Positions 1 through 9,040 of a stretch of 64,000 nt of DNA are shown here, one piece after another. This DNA comes from Zhenhengia yiwuensis. Its GTDB lineage: Bacteria > Bacillota > Clostridia > Lachnospirales > Cellulosilyticaceae. The notes below the pieces were generated by a model. It was not told where the DNA came from. It searched no databases and worked only from the letters and a program-made list of their open reading frames with translations. The stretch is from the NCBI RefSeq assembly GCF_014384995.1, contig NZ_JACRSY010000011.1:1-64000 (forward strand). The letters are read 5' to 3'. The position numbers were made by a program, and so were the translations under genes. Positions within the stretch are counted from its first letter, which is position 1; each line of letters opens with the position of its first letter.

Positions 1-52
1 TTTTAACAACATCTATTTTTATTTCATATGAAATTTTTGATTTTCTTCCCAT
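1..52 (-). CDS. IS3-type transposase OrfA, N-terminal fragment (runs off left edge)
   Basis: Only the first 17 codons lie in the window, reading MGRKSKISYEIKIDVVK. This start is typical of the helix-turn-helix OrfA protein of IS3-family elements (family knowledge). The ATG at 50-52 follows an AAGGAGGAG ribosome site at 62-69, which fixes the start. The gene is cut by the window edge, so its integrity cannot be judged. A short helix-turn-helix regulator is the alternative. Confidence 0.5.
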   Translation of the reverse strand, partial: MGRKSKISYEIKIDVVK

Positions 53-57
53 GAAAA

Positions 58-119
58 ATGCTCCTCCTTAAGATAACAGTTTTATTATTTAAACTGTCTA
101 CCTTAAGGGGAGCATATCA
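58..119 (-). mobile_element. Putative insertion-sequence end with long inverted repeat
   Basis: Positions 58-83 and 91-115 form an imperfect inverted repeat of about 25 bp (ATGCTCC..TTAAG..ACAGTTT arms) directly upstream of the transposase-like start. The ribosome site of that gene lies within one arm. The minus strand reads TGATATGC from 119, so 119 may be the terminal TG dinucleotide of the element. The target-site duplication and the other end are outside the window. Confidence 0.4.
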
Positions 120-380
120 ATTTTCTATGTGACCTTCTTTTTTATATGTCAAAGGAAGCCATCATAGATACAAAAGCTGTAACAGTTTGTACCTATGATA
201 AAAGCCTTTCAAATCATAAATACAAACTTATCTATAATAGCCATAATAAAACTTATTCATTTCGAAAGTTTTGTAATTAATAGTTAAGTTCATTTTTATT
301 CTCCTATAAATAATATTTACATAAGTTTAATCTATTCTAACTATATTGTCAAATGTTTTTTTAATTTATTTTTAATCTAT

Positions 381-410
381 CAAAAAGGCTACATAGTTTC
401 CTATGTAGCC
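381..410 (-). terminator. Terminator of the solute-binding lipoprotein gene
   Basis: A perfect 10-bp stem (GGCTACATAG / CTATGTAGCC) with a 4-nt loop at 387-410 is followed on the minus strand by TTTTTGAT. It lies just downstream of the stop codon at 443. Confidence 0.85.
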
Positions 411-442
411 CCAAAAAAGGAATGGTTAATATGTGTTTGTTA

Positions 443-2446
443 TTACTCTACTGTTACTTCAATTGTTTGAGTTGCTTCATTACCTGCATAATCCGTTACT
501 GTAAGTGCAACATTATATGTACCAGATGTTGTTGTATCAAGTTCTGATAAATCTGCTACAACATTTGCTTTAAGATCTAGACCATCTTTATCTGTTGCTA
601 CTTCAACAAAATCATTACCCCAATTTACTTTTGATGTATCTTCATCTTTTGCAAGAGCTCTGTATCCTTCTTTAATAGTTAAAGTTGGAGCTTGTGTATT
701 ATTAGCATCATAAATAACAACATTAATTTTTACTGTACCTTCATTATCACTTGAATCTTTAATTGTTCCAACTACACCAGCTTTATAAGCACCTACTGTA
801 TTAAAGTCTGCTGCTGTTGTATCAAATACGATTTGTTCTTTATCAAGTTCACCATCTATATTGTCAGCTACAGTATAGTTTTCATTCCACTTGATGCTAT
901 TTGGATCTGTTCCCACTGGGAAGCTATATGTTTTACCTGCTTCAATTTCAGTGAAAGCTGGTGCAATATTATCTTTAACTTCTGTTGTATTTAAGAGTGC
1001 TTCTACGCTACTAATCTTATCTGTAACAATGTTTTTCTTAGCTTCAATGGCTACATCGTAGCTTGGTGAACCACCAATACCATAAATAGCATCTCCAGCA
1101 ATACCCATGAAATCCCAATACACGCCTGTCATATTAGAGAATTCATTAACAAATGATTTTTCAATACTTTCAAAGTAGATTTCTTCCATGTCAGTACCAA
1201 TTTCTGGATGGAAAAGGTCAATTGATAAGAATACTTTTTGCTCTTCACCCTTTACTTCTTTAGTAATTTCAGATTTCTCTTTCATATACATTTCATAAGT
1301 TTGAATAGCAAGAGGAATTTTTTCTTCATCCACACCTCTTAAGATTGCCCAAGTTTCTCCACCTGTACGTACTTGGCGGTAGTTAGGATCATCAAATTCC
1401 ATATGATCTGGTCTTGGGAATGGAATGAAACCGATTGATTGTCCACGATCTGCTGCTTTAGCTGCTGCTTCACTTGAACGCCAGTCTTCAATATTTGTAA
1501 ATACTGACTCCCCTTTATTAAATGGTTCTCCTTGTGCATTATATGGTCTGTTACTTGTACCTTCTTTTAATTCGCAAACTAAAAGTTTTTTATCAATAAG
1601 CTTTTGGACATAGGCTACGGCATCTTTTGTTGCTTGAGACTCTATTCCAAGGCCATCATCACCGTAGATGCTACCACCTGCAGAATGCATAGCTTGAATA
1701 AGGGTTTCTGTGTAGTCTGTTCTATAGGCATCAATACGTTTTTCTGGTCTTTCTGGAGCTTGGCTATTTGCATAGTGTGCTTCGATTTTTGCTAAGTAAT
1801 CTTCAAATGTACTCCATGTCCATTTACCAGCTTTGTAAAGATCTGTTGGATAAACAGTTTTCCCATTTTCTTTTAACGCATCTACTTCTTCTATGTAATT
1901 GATATTATAGAAAAGTGGTGATAATGGTGTACAATGATCACCTGCTACAGCAAGGAAGTAATGTTTTCCATAAATAGGCGCTGGTGCATCCCCTTCAAAA
2001 TATTCTAGATATTCATCAAGTGGTTGAAGAATATTTTGACCTAAAATAATCCCTTGTGAGTTTGCATAAAGGTTAACAACGTCTGCAACTGGATCATTTG
2101 CCATTACGCTTTGAAGTAATACTTCTGTTGTTTCTCCTGGGAACTGTACCCACTCGATTTTTACATTTAATTTATCTTCAACTCTTTGCATTGCCTCGAG
2201 TGCAATTTCACGATCTTCATCATTCATTGCATAATTCCCTGTAACAGGGTCTTTATAATCTGGATTCATACTATTACCAGCATGTGAACCAATACGAATG
2301 ACTACAGGATCTCCCTTTTTATTATCTGCTTCTTGTTTTGTATCAGTTTGTTCCTTACTTGTAGGTGATCCACTTGGACTACATCCTGTTACAGTTACAC
2401 CCACTGCTAAACCTAATACCATAAGTTGTTTTAATTTTTTTACCAT
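443..2446 (-). CDS. Lipoprotein extracellular solute-binding protein with C-terminal Ig-like domains
   Basis: This 667-residue protein begins with a lipoprotein signal peptide (basic MVKKLKQ, hydrophobic core, lipobox VTGC with Cys22), so it should be anchored outside the membrane. Residues about 50-490 have the look of a large sugar-type extracellular solute-binding protein of an ABC importer. Residues about 500-585 and 590-667 form two Ig-like/DUF5011-type modules (DNIDGEL, VGTIKDSSDNEG, VTDYAGNEAT), which is unusual for this family and may extend the protein from the surface. The start has a good AAGGGGG site. No permease or ATPase gene is adjacent, so it is an orphan binding protein or a surface glycan-capture protein. 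The substrate is unknown. Confidence 0.75.
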   Translation of the reverse strand: MVKKLKQLMVLGLAVGVTVTGCSPSGSPTSKEQTDTKQEADNKKGDPVVIRIGSHAGNSMNPDYKDPVTGNYAMNDEDREIALEAMQRVEDKLNVKIEWVQFPGETTEVLLQSVMANDPVADVVNLYANSQGIILGQNILQPLDEYLEYFEGDAPAPIYGKHYFLAVAGDHCTPLSPLFYNINYIEEVDALKENGKTVYPTDLYKAGKWTWSTFEDYLAKIEAHYANSQAPERPEKRIDAYRTDYTETLIQAMHSAGGSIYGDDGLGIESQATKDAVAYVQKLIDKKLLVCELKEGTSNRPYNAQGEPFNKGESVFTNIEDWRSSEAAAKAADRGQSIGFIPFPRPDHMEFDDPNYRQVRTGGETWAILRGVDEEKIPLAIQTYEMYMKEKSEITKEVKGEEQKVFLSIDLFHPEIGTDMEEIYFESIEKSFVNEFSNMTGVYWDFMGIAGDAIYGIGGSPSYDVAIEAKKNIVTDKISSVEALLNTTEVKDNIAPAFTEIEAGKTYSFPVGTDPNSIKWNENYTVADNIDGELDKEQIVFDTTAADFNTVGAYKAGVVGTIKDSSDNEGTVKINVVIYDANNTQAPTLTIKEGYRALAKDEDTSKVNWGNDFVEVATDKDGLDLKANVVADLSELDTTTSGTYNVALTVTDYAGNEATQTIEVTVE

Positions 2447-2909
2447 GTATCTTCCCCCTTGTACTCATAGTGTGTTTTAAATTAAGTAACTTTCTATAAA
2501 TAATATACCATAAATTATTAATAATTTAAACTAATTTTGAACAATATTTTATATTTTTTTATAAATTTTAAACTATTTATAGTAAAACTAAGTAAAATTT
2601 GTACATAATAAATTATACACTAAACATTTATATAGTTATTTTGTATGTTTTATATTTGTTTTTTTAAGCACTTTACCAACTATCATTTAAACACGCTTTT
2701 ACAAATGTTAATTTATATAAAATTTAAAATATTAATTCAAGTCTATCTAGAGTTACTTTTGTTAAGTTGCTTTTATTAAAAACCTTAGCTTATTTTGCTT
2801 TAGCACTTTCTATCAAGCATTTCATATCTCTTTTACTTTAATAAATCTTTTATATTCACAATTCGCAAAATACCTGTTAATCCGAAAACATACCCTCGCA
2901 GTATCCTAA
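2447..2909. other. AT-rich intergenic region
   Basis: About 460 bp of very AT-rich DNA upstream of the solute-binding protein gene. It must hold that gene's promoter, but no convincing -35/-10 pair, RNA gene or ORF with a ribosome site stands out. Confidence 0.5.
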
Positions 2910-2953
2910 AAAAGAGGTATAACATATTGAATAGAATATGTTATACCTCTTTT
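2910..2953. terminator. Bidirectional terminator downstream of glmS
   Basis: A long perfect stem (AAAAGAGGTATAACATATT with its complement) around a 6-nt loop has A/T runs on both sides. It lies 110 bp past the glmS stop at 3065. The 2954-3064 stretch between them shows nothing else. Confidence 0.85.
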
Positions 2954-3064
2954 ACATTCTCTGTAGACTTTAGCAATCTATTACACTTGCCATTTCTTTA
3001 AGATCTCATTGTGCCTTATCTAGCAGTTGAAAAATGGTTTCCGTACCTACATTTTATTTATACT

Positions 3065-4894
3065 TTATTCCACCGTAACTGATTTAGCTAAATTACGTGG
3101 TTTATCTACATCATTATTTTTAAGCGTTGATACATAGTACGCAAGAAGCTGACTAGGTACAACAGAAAGAATAGGCATAAATAAATCTGGGGCTTTAGGC
3201 AATTCAATAACCTTATCTGCTACTTCATGAATATGCTCTATGCCTTCCTTAGCAATAGCAATCACGTAGGCCCCCCTTGCCTTAACTTCCTTCATATTGG
3301 AAATCATTTTCTCGGCAAGCCTATCCTGTGTCACAATGGCAAGTACAGGTATACCTTCTTCTATAAGTGCTATAGTACCATGCTTCAATTCTCCCGCTGC
3401 AAAAGCTTCCGTATGCATATAGGAAATCTCCTTAAGCTTAAGTGCAGCCTCCATAGCTGACATATAGTCTAAACCTCTACCGAGATAAAAGGCACTTTTA
3501 GCTTCTAATAAAGTTTGTGCAATTTCTTTAACTGTTTCTTTTCTACTTAGTATTTCTTCTACTGCTGGTGTAAGTTTTTCAATTTGCTCTACTTTTTCTC
3601 TATAGTCATTATAGGCTATAGTATCCTTAATACGTGCAAAGTGAAGTGCCAGCATATAAAAAGCTATTAGTTGCGCTGTATAAGCTTTCGTAGAAGCTAC
3701 TGCAATTTCTGGACCAGCCCAGGTATAGAAAACATCATGTGATTCTCTTGCTACGGAAGAACCTACTACGTTAGTAATGGCAAGCACTCTTGCCCCTTTT
3801 CGTTTAGCTTCTCTCACTGCTGCAAGTGTATCTGCTGTCTCACCAGACTGAGAAACTGCAATAAGTAAGGTATTCCCATCTATAAAAGGATCACTATATC
3901 TAAACTCTGAAGCAATATCTACTGTAACAGGCACATGTGCAAGCTTCTCAATAGCATACTTACCTACTAGTCCTGCATGATAGGCTGTACCACAAGCTAC
4001 AATATAAACTTTCTGTATCTGCTCAAACTCTTGCTTTGATAGCTTAATATCATCTAATTGAATCATTTTGTTAGAGTCTAATCTTCTTGCAAGTGTTTCA
4101 TGAATAGCACTAGGTTGGTCATAGATTTCTTTCATCATAAAATGGTCGAAACCATTCTTAGAAGCTGCTTCAATATCCCAGTCAATATGGGTAAGTGTTT
4201 TTTGTACTAGGTTTCCTGCATAATCTTGTATACGTAGTTTACCCTTCTCAATAATAGCAACCTCACCATTATCCATATAATAAACATCTCTTGTTACCTT
4301 TAAAAGGGCTGGAATATCTGATGCTATCATATACTCCTGGCCTTTTACACCAATAACAAGTGGACTTTCATTTCTTACTGCTATAAGTGTATCTGGCTGA
4401 TTGCTACTGATAATCCCAAGTGCATAAGCTCCTTTTAAACGTTTAGCTGCATTATAAACAGCGTTTACTAAATTACCTGCTTCATAAAAATCTATAAGGT
4501 GAGCTATCACTTCTGTATCTGTATCAGATACAAACTTATACCCATATCCTATTAGTTCTTTTTTAAGCTCCATATAATTTTCTATAATCCCATTATGCAC
4601 CACGGCAATAGTACGGGCCTCATTCAAATGAGGGTGTGCATTTACTTTAGAAGGTGCCCCATGGGTTGCCCATCTTGTATGACCAATTCCAATATGCCCT
4701 TCTAAATTTTGCACGTGCATGGTTTCTTCTAAGTTCTTTAAACGTCCTTTTTCTTTCGCGTAGATTAAATGACCTGAGTCTTCTATAAGGGCAATACCTG
4801 CTGAATCATAACCCCTATATTCAAGCTGTGAAAGTCCATCTAAAACCATTTTTGCTGCATAGTCTTTTCCATAATAACCTACAATTCCACACAT
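3065..4894 (-). CDS. glmS: Glutamine-fructose-6-phosphate aminotransferase
   Basis: This cytoplasmic enzyme makes glucosamine 6-phosphate from fructose 6-phosphate and glutamine, the first step to UDP-GlcNAc and peptidoglycan. The 609 residues match the usual length. MCGIVGYYG puts the N-terminal nucleophile Cys2 in place for the class II glutaminase domain (about 1-220). Two SIS sugar-isomerase domains follow (about 285-415 and 455-600; motif SQSGETADT in the first), ending in the typical KSVTVE tail. The start follows AGGAGGTATGAAAT. The gene stands alone behind a glmS ribozyme, so its product should control mRNA stability. Identification is secure. Confidence 0.98.
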   Translation of the reverse strand: MCGIVGYYGKDYAAKMVLDGLSQLEYRGYDSAGIALIEDSGHLIYAKEKGRLKNLEETMHVQNLEGHIGIGHTRWATHGAPSKVNAHPHLNEARTIAVVHNGIIENYMELKKELIGYGYKFVSDTDTEVIAHLIDFYEAGNLVNAVYNAAKRLKGAYALGIISSNQPDTLIAVRNESPLVIGVKGQEYMIASDIPALLKVTRDVYYMDNGEVAIIEKGKLRIQDYAGNLVQKTLTHIDWDIEAASKNGFDHFMMKEIYDQPSAIHETLARRLDSNKMIQLDDIKLSKQEFEQIQKVYIVACGTAYHAGLVGKYAIEKLAHVPVTVDIASEFRYSDPFIDGNTLLIAVSQSGETADTLAAVREAKRKGARVLAITNVVGSSVARESHDVFYTWAGPEIAVASTKAYTAQLIAFYMLALHFARIKDTIAYNDYREKVEQIEKLTPAVEEILSRKETVKEIAQTLLEAKSAFYLGRGLDYMSAMEAALKLKEISYMHTEAFAAGELKHGTIALIEEGIPVLAIVTQDRLAEKMISNMKEVKARGAYVIAIAKEGIEHIHEVADKVIELPKAPDLFMPILSVVPSQLLAYYVSTLKNNDVDKPRNLAKSVTVE

Positions 4895-4929
4895 ATTTCA
4901 TACCTCCTGATTATTTATATCAGGGGGAA

Positions 4930-5080
4930 TTCACTCAAGATGTTTTGTCCTATAAGTCACCTTATAGATTTGTCATCTTGTAAGGGTGTGATCCCTCTAG
5001 AGCATCCGCCGAATTTTCGATAACTCTAGCCCTCGTCAACTTAATTTTTCTTATTTGATTAAGTTCTGGCGCTTCATTAT
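4930..5080 (-). ncRNA. glmS self-cleaving ribozyme/riboswitch
   Basis: On the minus strand the glmS leader carries the ribozyme core in order: GAAGCGCCAGAACTT at 5075-5061, AAGTTGACGAGG, then ATCGAAAATTCGGCGGATGC, with further pairing to about 4930. In this family glucosamine 6-phosphate acts as the cleavage cofactor and cutting destabilises the glmS mRNA. Cleavage is expected between A5073 and G5072. It ends about 35 nt upstream of the glmS start. The 3' boundary is approximate. Confidence 0.95.
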
Positions 5081-5100
5081 TTTCTGTTCCCCCTTGTGTA

Positions 5101-5129
5101 ATAGTAATGTACTCTAACATTTTATGCAA
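5101..5129 (-). promoter_or_regulatory. Likely glmS promoter
   Basis: TTGCAT (5129-5124) and TACTAT (5106-5101) are separated by exactly 17 bp. Transcription would start about 20 nt before the ribozyme cleavage site. Confidence 0.5.
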
Positions 5130-5180
5130 GATTTTCCCCGTTGTTCCTTCTAGGAAATTACATCCATCTACGTAAAAATA

Positions 5181-5213
5181 CAAAAAAGCACTTACTAGAA
5201 TCAGTAAGTGCTT
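5181..5213 (-). terminator. Terminator of the first DUF2935 gene
   Basis: Stem AAGCACTTAC..GTAAGTGCTT followed on the minus strand by TTTTTTG, 24 bp past the stop at 5237. Confidence 0.85.
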
Positions 5214-5236
5214 GAATAAGTCATTTCATATTTGGC

Positions 5237-6160
5237 TTATCTGCGTCTATTCATAGGCCTTTGCCTTAATAATCTAATATAATGATTGGCTTCTCTTAAA
5301 ACATGGTCTGCAAGGAGTGGTAAGATGATAGAGCGTATCTTACACGCTGCTATCCCTTCTGTTCCAGCTTGCTTAAAGTCTTTAAATCTCATTGTTTCCC
5401 TTAAAGTTTCATCTGTTACACTTGCTAGCGTTTGATCTGTAGCATTTCTCGCTCTTTCAAGTAAGACCGCATACTCATTTGCAAAGTTATCTGATGTATC
5501 AATTAATTGATTCTCAGTCGGGTCAAGTAAGCCTCTTATAAACAAAGCATGCTCCATCATAATTTGATCCCAAAATAGCTCCGTTTCGCGAGGGTCCTTA
5601 TTATCAATATCTTGACCATTTTCAATATCATTTAAGTAATCACGATATAACCTTGCCTCTCTTAAAATATGTTCAATAAGTAAGGGGTAATTAACAGTAA
5701 AAACATTACAAGATAATACGTCATTTAATAATTGGGTCTTAAAGTTAATGAGTCCATTAAGCACGCCACTTATACCTTGATTGATCCTCCTCACACTATC
5801 TACCATTGCAGGTGTAATATTAGGATTAGTACCGCTGTGCAGCTGTGCCTCTCTTACAGTAATACTCTGATTGATTGGGATCCCCGTAAAATTTTGTGTT
5901 TTTTGTTCAGATCCTAAAGTAAAATCAGTAACAATTTCACCTGAAGATAATACCATTGGCCTTATTACCCCACTACTAAGGTCTACAGCACGGGATAAAA
6001 GCCTTTCAAAATTTGTTTTATACCTATCTGCTTCTCTTGCTAAGTTTGCATTCTTTGGTGTAAAGCCCGCTTCTAAAAATAAAGCATGCTCCTTCATTAT
6101 TCTTGCAAAGAATAAGTGTAGTTCAAGTGATAAGACTACATAGCGTTGATCACTAAGCAT
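5237..6160 (-). CDS. DUF2935 family protein (copy 1)
   Basis: A 307-residue, soluble, mostly helical protein of the DUF2935 family, whose biochemical role is unknown to me. Two internal repeats are visible: FFARIMKEHALFLEAG near residue 13 and FWDQIMMEHALFIRGL near 187, each with a Glu-His pair in a helix, reminiscent of metal-binding helical bundles (inference only). There is no signal peptide. The start follows GAGGTGATTAA and the gene is transcribed alone with its own terminator. A paralogue on the opposite strand lies at 25058-25975, sharing the LSDQ start and the GLLDPTE motif. No function is proposed. Confidence 0.8.
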   Translation of the reverse strand: MLSDQRYVVLSLELHLFFARIMKEHALFLEAGFTPKNANLAREADRYKTNFERLLSRAVDLSSGVIRPMVLSSGEIVTDFTLGSEQKTQNFTGIPINQSITVREAQLHSGTNPNITPAMVDSVRRINQGISGVLNGLINFKTQLLNDVLSCNVFTVNYPLLIEHILREARLYRDYLNDIENGQDIDNKDPRETELFWDQIMMEHALFIRGLLDPTENQLIDTSDNFANEYAVLLERARNATDQTLASVTDETLRETMRFKDFKQAGTEGIAACKIRSIILPLLADHVLREANHYIRLLRQRPMNRRR

Positions 6161-6238
6161 TTAATCACCTCAGCATAATATCTATACTATTCTATTAATC
6201 TTCTGAGTATGATATGCCCTTCTTTATCAAAATCTCTA

Positions 6239-7294
6239 TTAAATATAGCACTCTACACTGGTATTTTTTTCAGCAGATTCAAAAATAGCATCAATGACGT
6301 GCATAACACGTAGACATTCTTCTGGTTTTACAATAAGCTCTTCTTTGCCTTCTAGTACGCCTACAATATTTTTGTAATAATCTGTCCATTCTGTTTGTAC
6401 CTCAGGCAACGGAAGTGTAATCGTTGTCTCACTTGGTCTAGGAGCCATAGTACGTGTAGGTCCGGCTTCTGTATAAACAATAGTATCTGCCCATTCCATT
6501 GCTTCTTCACTATTAAGCTTAACAATCTTACCTGTGCAGCTCCAGTCTTCAACGACAGCTGTTCCTTCTTCACCAATCATATGCCATCTACACTGATTGA
6601 TAAAGCAGTTAGTTGCCACTTCTACAATGGCTGATACACCATTTCCAAATTTCAGCATTACTTTTAGGTTATCATCTACTTCTTCAGAATAAATAGATTG
6701 AAGATCTGCATATACACCTATAACAGGTGCTTCTACCATCCATAACAGCTGATCAATAAGATGTACACCCCAATCTAAAAGCATACCTCCTCCGTTTCGT
6801 TTAAATGCACGCCAGCCATGCATAGCTTGCCTAGAACCTTGTACACGGTTTTCAATCATACATACTTTTCCTATTGTATTATCTTCTACAATTTTTCTTA
6901 CAATCGCATAATCTTTATCCCATCGTCTATTTTGATGAACAGAGAAAAGCTTACCTGTCTCATCTCTAACAGCAATAAGTTCCTCTAACTCCTTAGCATT
7001 CATCGTTACAGGTTTTTCACTTACTACATTTTTGCCTTTTCTTAAGCACTTAATCGCAATCTCTTTATGTACATCATTTGGTGTAGCAATAGTAACTAAA
7101 TCAATAGATTCATCTTCTAGCACTTCATCTAAGCTCTTATACCATTTAAGTCCTGCTGCTTTTACATTTTCCTCTACTTCAAGTCTAATATCATAAGCTC
7201 CTACTACTTCAATATCTTCTATACGTTTTGTAATATTTTCATAGTGCCATGTACCCATGCCACCAAACCCTATAATGACTAATCTATGCTTCAT
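6239..7294 (-). CDS. Gfo/Idh/MocA family sugar oxidoreductase (set 1, A)
   Basis: A 351-residue cytoplasmic NAD(P)-dependent oxidoreductase. The N-terminal Rossmann fold shows GFGGMG, and the family EKP motif (SEKPVTM) is at about 93-99. The C-terminal alpha/beta half includes QNRRWDKDY and the GGGMLLDWGVH stretch, where a catalytic Asp/His pair is expected. It is the last gene of a minus-strand cluster with three isomerase-like genes. It closely resembles the 351-residue protein at 27950-29005 (shared VVGAYDIR, TIATPN, QNRRWDKDY), so the two sets carry orthologous steps. The substrate is not evident; oxidation of a sugar or glycoside hydroxyl is the family role. Confidence 0.85.
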   Translation of the reverse strand: MKHRLVIIGFGGMGTWHYENITKRIEDIEVVGAYDIRLEVEENVKAAGLKWYKSLDEVLEDESIDLVTIATPNDVHKEIAIKCLRKGKNVVSEKPVTMNAKELEELIAVRDETGKLFSVHQNRRWDKDYAIVRKIVEDNTIGKVCMIENRVQGSRQAMHGWRAFKRNGGGMLLDWGVHLIDQLLWMVEAPVIGVYADLQSIYSEEVDDNLKVMLKFGNGVSAIVEVATNCFINQCRWHMIGEEGTAVVEDWSCTGKIVKLNSEEAMEWADTIVYTEAGPTRTMAPRPSETTITLPLPEVQTEWTDYYKNIVGVLEGKEELIVKPEECLRVMHVIDAIFESAEKNTSVECYI

Positions 7295-7323
7295 ACAGTT
7301 TTCTTCTCCTTAGCTTTTTTTAT

Positions 7324-8289
7324 TTAAGCCCACCACATTTGTCCTGTCTCTTCATAAACAAGCACTTGTTTAAGAAATTCTACTGCTTTTGTTAAACCTT
7401 CATTTTGACTCATGAGTCCATCTTCATGTTCAATACTAATGGCATAGTCATAACCTACTAACCTTAAAGTAGAAATAATATCTTTCCATACGGCATAATC
7501 ATGGCCATAGCCTACACTTCTAAACACCCATGAACGATTTAAAATATGACCATAGTGCTCAGTATCTAACACACCATTAAGCGCTGTATTATAAGTATCT
7601 ATCTTTGTATCTTTAGCGTGGAAATGGAAAATAGCATCTTTCAGCTCGCGAATCACAAGACATGGGTCCATACCTTGCCAGAATAAATGGCTAGGGTCAA
7701 GATTAGCCCCAATTTCAGGACCTACTGCCTCACGTAATCTAAGCATACTCTTTGTATTATATACAGCAAAGCCAGGGTGAAGCTCTAGGGCAATTTTATT
7801 AACACCATGTACCTTAGCAAAAGCTACTGTTTCTTTCCAGTAAGGAATGAGAACTTCATTCCATTGGTAATCTAGAACGGCTAGAAAGTCTTCTGGCCAA
7901 GGACAAGTTACCCAGTTTGGATATTTAGCCCCCTCATGATCACCAGGACAGCCAGAAAAAGTATTGATTTGATGAATTCCTAACTTTTCTGCAAGCAAAA
8001 TAGTCTTCTTAATGGTTTCATCAAAAGCTTTAGCAATCTCTTTTTGAGGGTGTACAGGATTACCGTGACAACTTAAGGCGCTAATTTCTAAACCATACTT
8101 TTGAATCGTTTCTTTAAAGGTTTCTAATGCCTTTTCATCATTTAAGAGTATGTCTGGATTGGCATGACTATTACCTGGATAGCCCCCACATCCAACCTCA
8201 ATCATCTGAATGCCTTTTTCACTAAAATAAGCTAAAGCTTCATCCAGACTTTTATCACTTAACAAGCATGTAAAAACACCTAATTTCAT
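7324..8289 (-). CDS. Sugar phosphate isomerase/epimerase-like TIM barrel (set 1, B)
   Basis: A 321-residue xylose-isomerase-like TIM-barrel protein. Expected metal ligands are visible in order: Glu in ALELHPG, Asp/His in NLDPSH, His in FHFHAKD and Glu in ISIEHEDG. Such proteins epimerise, isomerise or cleave sugar derivatives; some partner with Gfo/Idh/MocA enzymes to break 3-keto-glycosides (family knowledge). The start was moved to the ATG at 8289, which has GGGGAGG nine bases upstream; the earlier ATG overlaps that site. It sits 6 bases past the start of the oxidoreductase-linked operon neighbours and is probably cotranscribed with them. Confidence 0.8.
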   Translation of the reverse strand: MKLGVFTCLLSDKSLDEALAYFSEKGIQMIEVGCGGYPGNSHANPDILLNDEKALETFKETIQKYGLEISALSCHGNPVHPQKEIAKAFDETIKKTILLAEKLGIHQINTFSGCPGDHEGAKYPNWVTCPWPEDFLAVLDYQWNEVLIPYWKETVAFAKVHGVNKIALELHPGFAVYNTKSMLRLREAVGPEIGANLDPSHLFWQGMDPCLVIRELKDAIFHFHAKDTKIDTYNTALNGVLDTEHYGHILNRSWVFRSVGYGHDYAVWKDIISTLRLVGYDYAISIEHEDGLMSQNEGLTKAVEFLKQVLVYEETGQMWWA

Positions 8290-8304
8290 ACCTTGCATCC
8301 TCCC

Positions 8305-9027
8305 CTAAAATTGATTTTTAATGCAGATCATACTTCTTTCAATATCCTTTAGGCCTGTAGGAGACGGCTCATCATTTTCAACAATCACCCACTCTATAGG
8401 CCATTTTTGCATAAGTTCCATCACTTGTTTCACTGGCGCTGTCCCTTCACCAATGGCTTTAAGTTCATTTCCTATGCCATCTTTAAGATGAATAAGTTTC
8501 ACTCTATCTTTGTACTTCATCAAATACTCTATAACATCTACACCTGCATGATGTACCCAATAAGTATCTACCTCTGCATAAAGTCCTTCACATTTCTCAA
8601 ATAGAAGGTCCAATAAATAATTTTCTCCTATTTTCTTGAACTCATGGTCATGATTATGGTAAAGGAGTATCATATCCTCATCTTGTAGTCTTTGAACTAC
8701 CTTCTTAAGCTGAGCTACTAACAACTCTAGACTTTCTTCATCTTTCACCTCTGACCAAGGACATACTATATTAGAATTTCCTATAGTTTTGTTGTAAGTA
8801 ATGACTTCATCTAAATGGTCTACTAACTGCTCAATGGATGTATGACTGCCTACAGGTGTAAGTCCTAACCTATCTAGCTGATTTTTTAAGACATTTGCTG
8901 GGATATCAAAAAATCCTGCAAATTCTACACCTTCATATCCTAATGCTGCTATTTTCTCTAATGTTCCTATAAAATCTTTACCTGCTTCTTCTCTTACTGT
9001 ATAAAGCTGTACGGCTAACTTACTCAT
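8305..9027 (-). CDS. Sugar phosphate isomerase/epimerase-like TIM barrel (set 1, C)
   Basis: A compact 240-residue xylose-isomerase-like TIM barrel beginning MSKLAVQLYTVREE, a start common in this family. Likely metal site segments are YHNHDHEF, YAEVDTYW, LIHLKDG and VENDEP. Only about 15 bp separate it from the next gene, so it belongs to the same operon. The start has AAGGAGG seven bases upstream. It differs clearly from the two flanking isomerase-like genes, so three separate barrels are kept side by side. The substrate is unknown. Confidence 0.8.
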   Translation of the reverse strand: MSKLAVQLYTVREEAGKDFIGTLEKIAALGYEGVEFAGFFDIPANVLKNQLDRLGLTPVGSHTSIEQLVDHLDEVITYNKTIGNSNIVCPWSEVKDEESLELLVAQLKKVVQRLQDEDMILLYHNHDHEFKKIGENYLLDLLFEKCEGLYAEVDTYWVHHAGVDVIEYLMKYKDRVKLIHLKDGIGNELKAIGEGTAPVKQVMELMQKWPIEWVIVENDEPSPTGLKDIERSMICIKNQF

Positions 9028-9040
9028 CTAAAAGCCTCCT

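Noticed and set aside
4962..5183. 73-residue ORF upstream of glmS
   Set aside because: It lies in the glmS ribozyme and promoter, has no ribosome site, and is explained by the conserved RNA.
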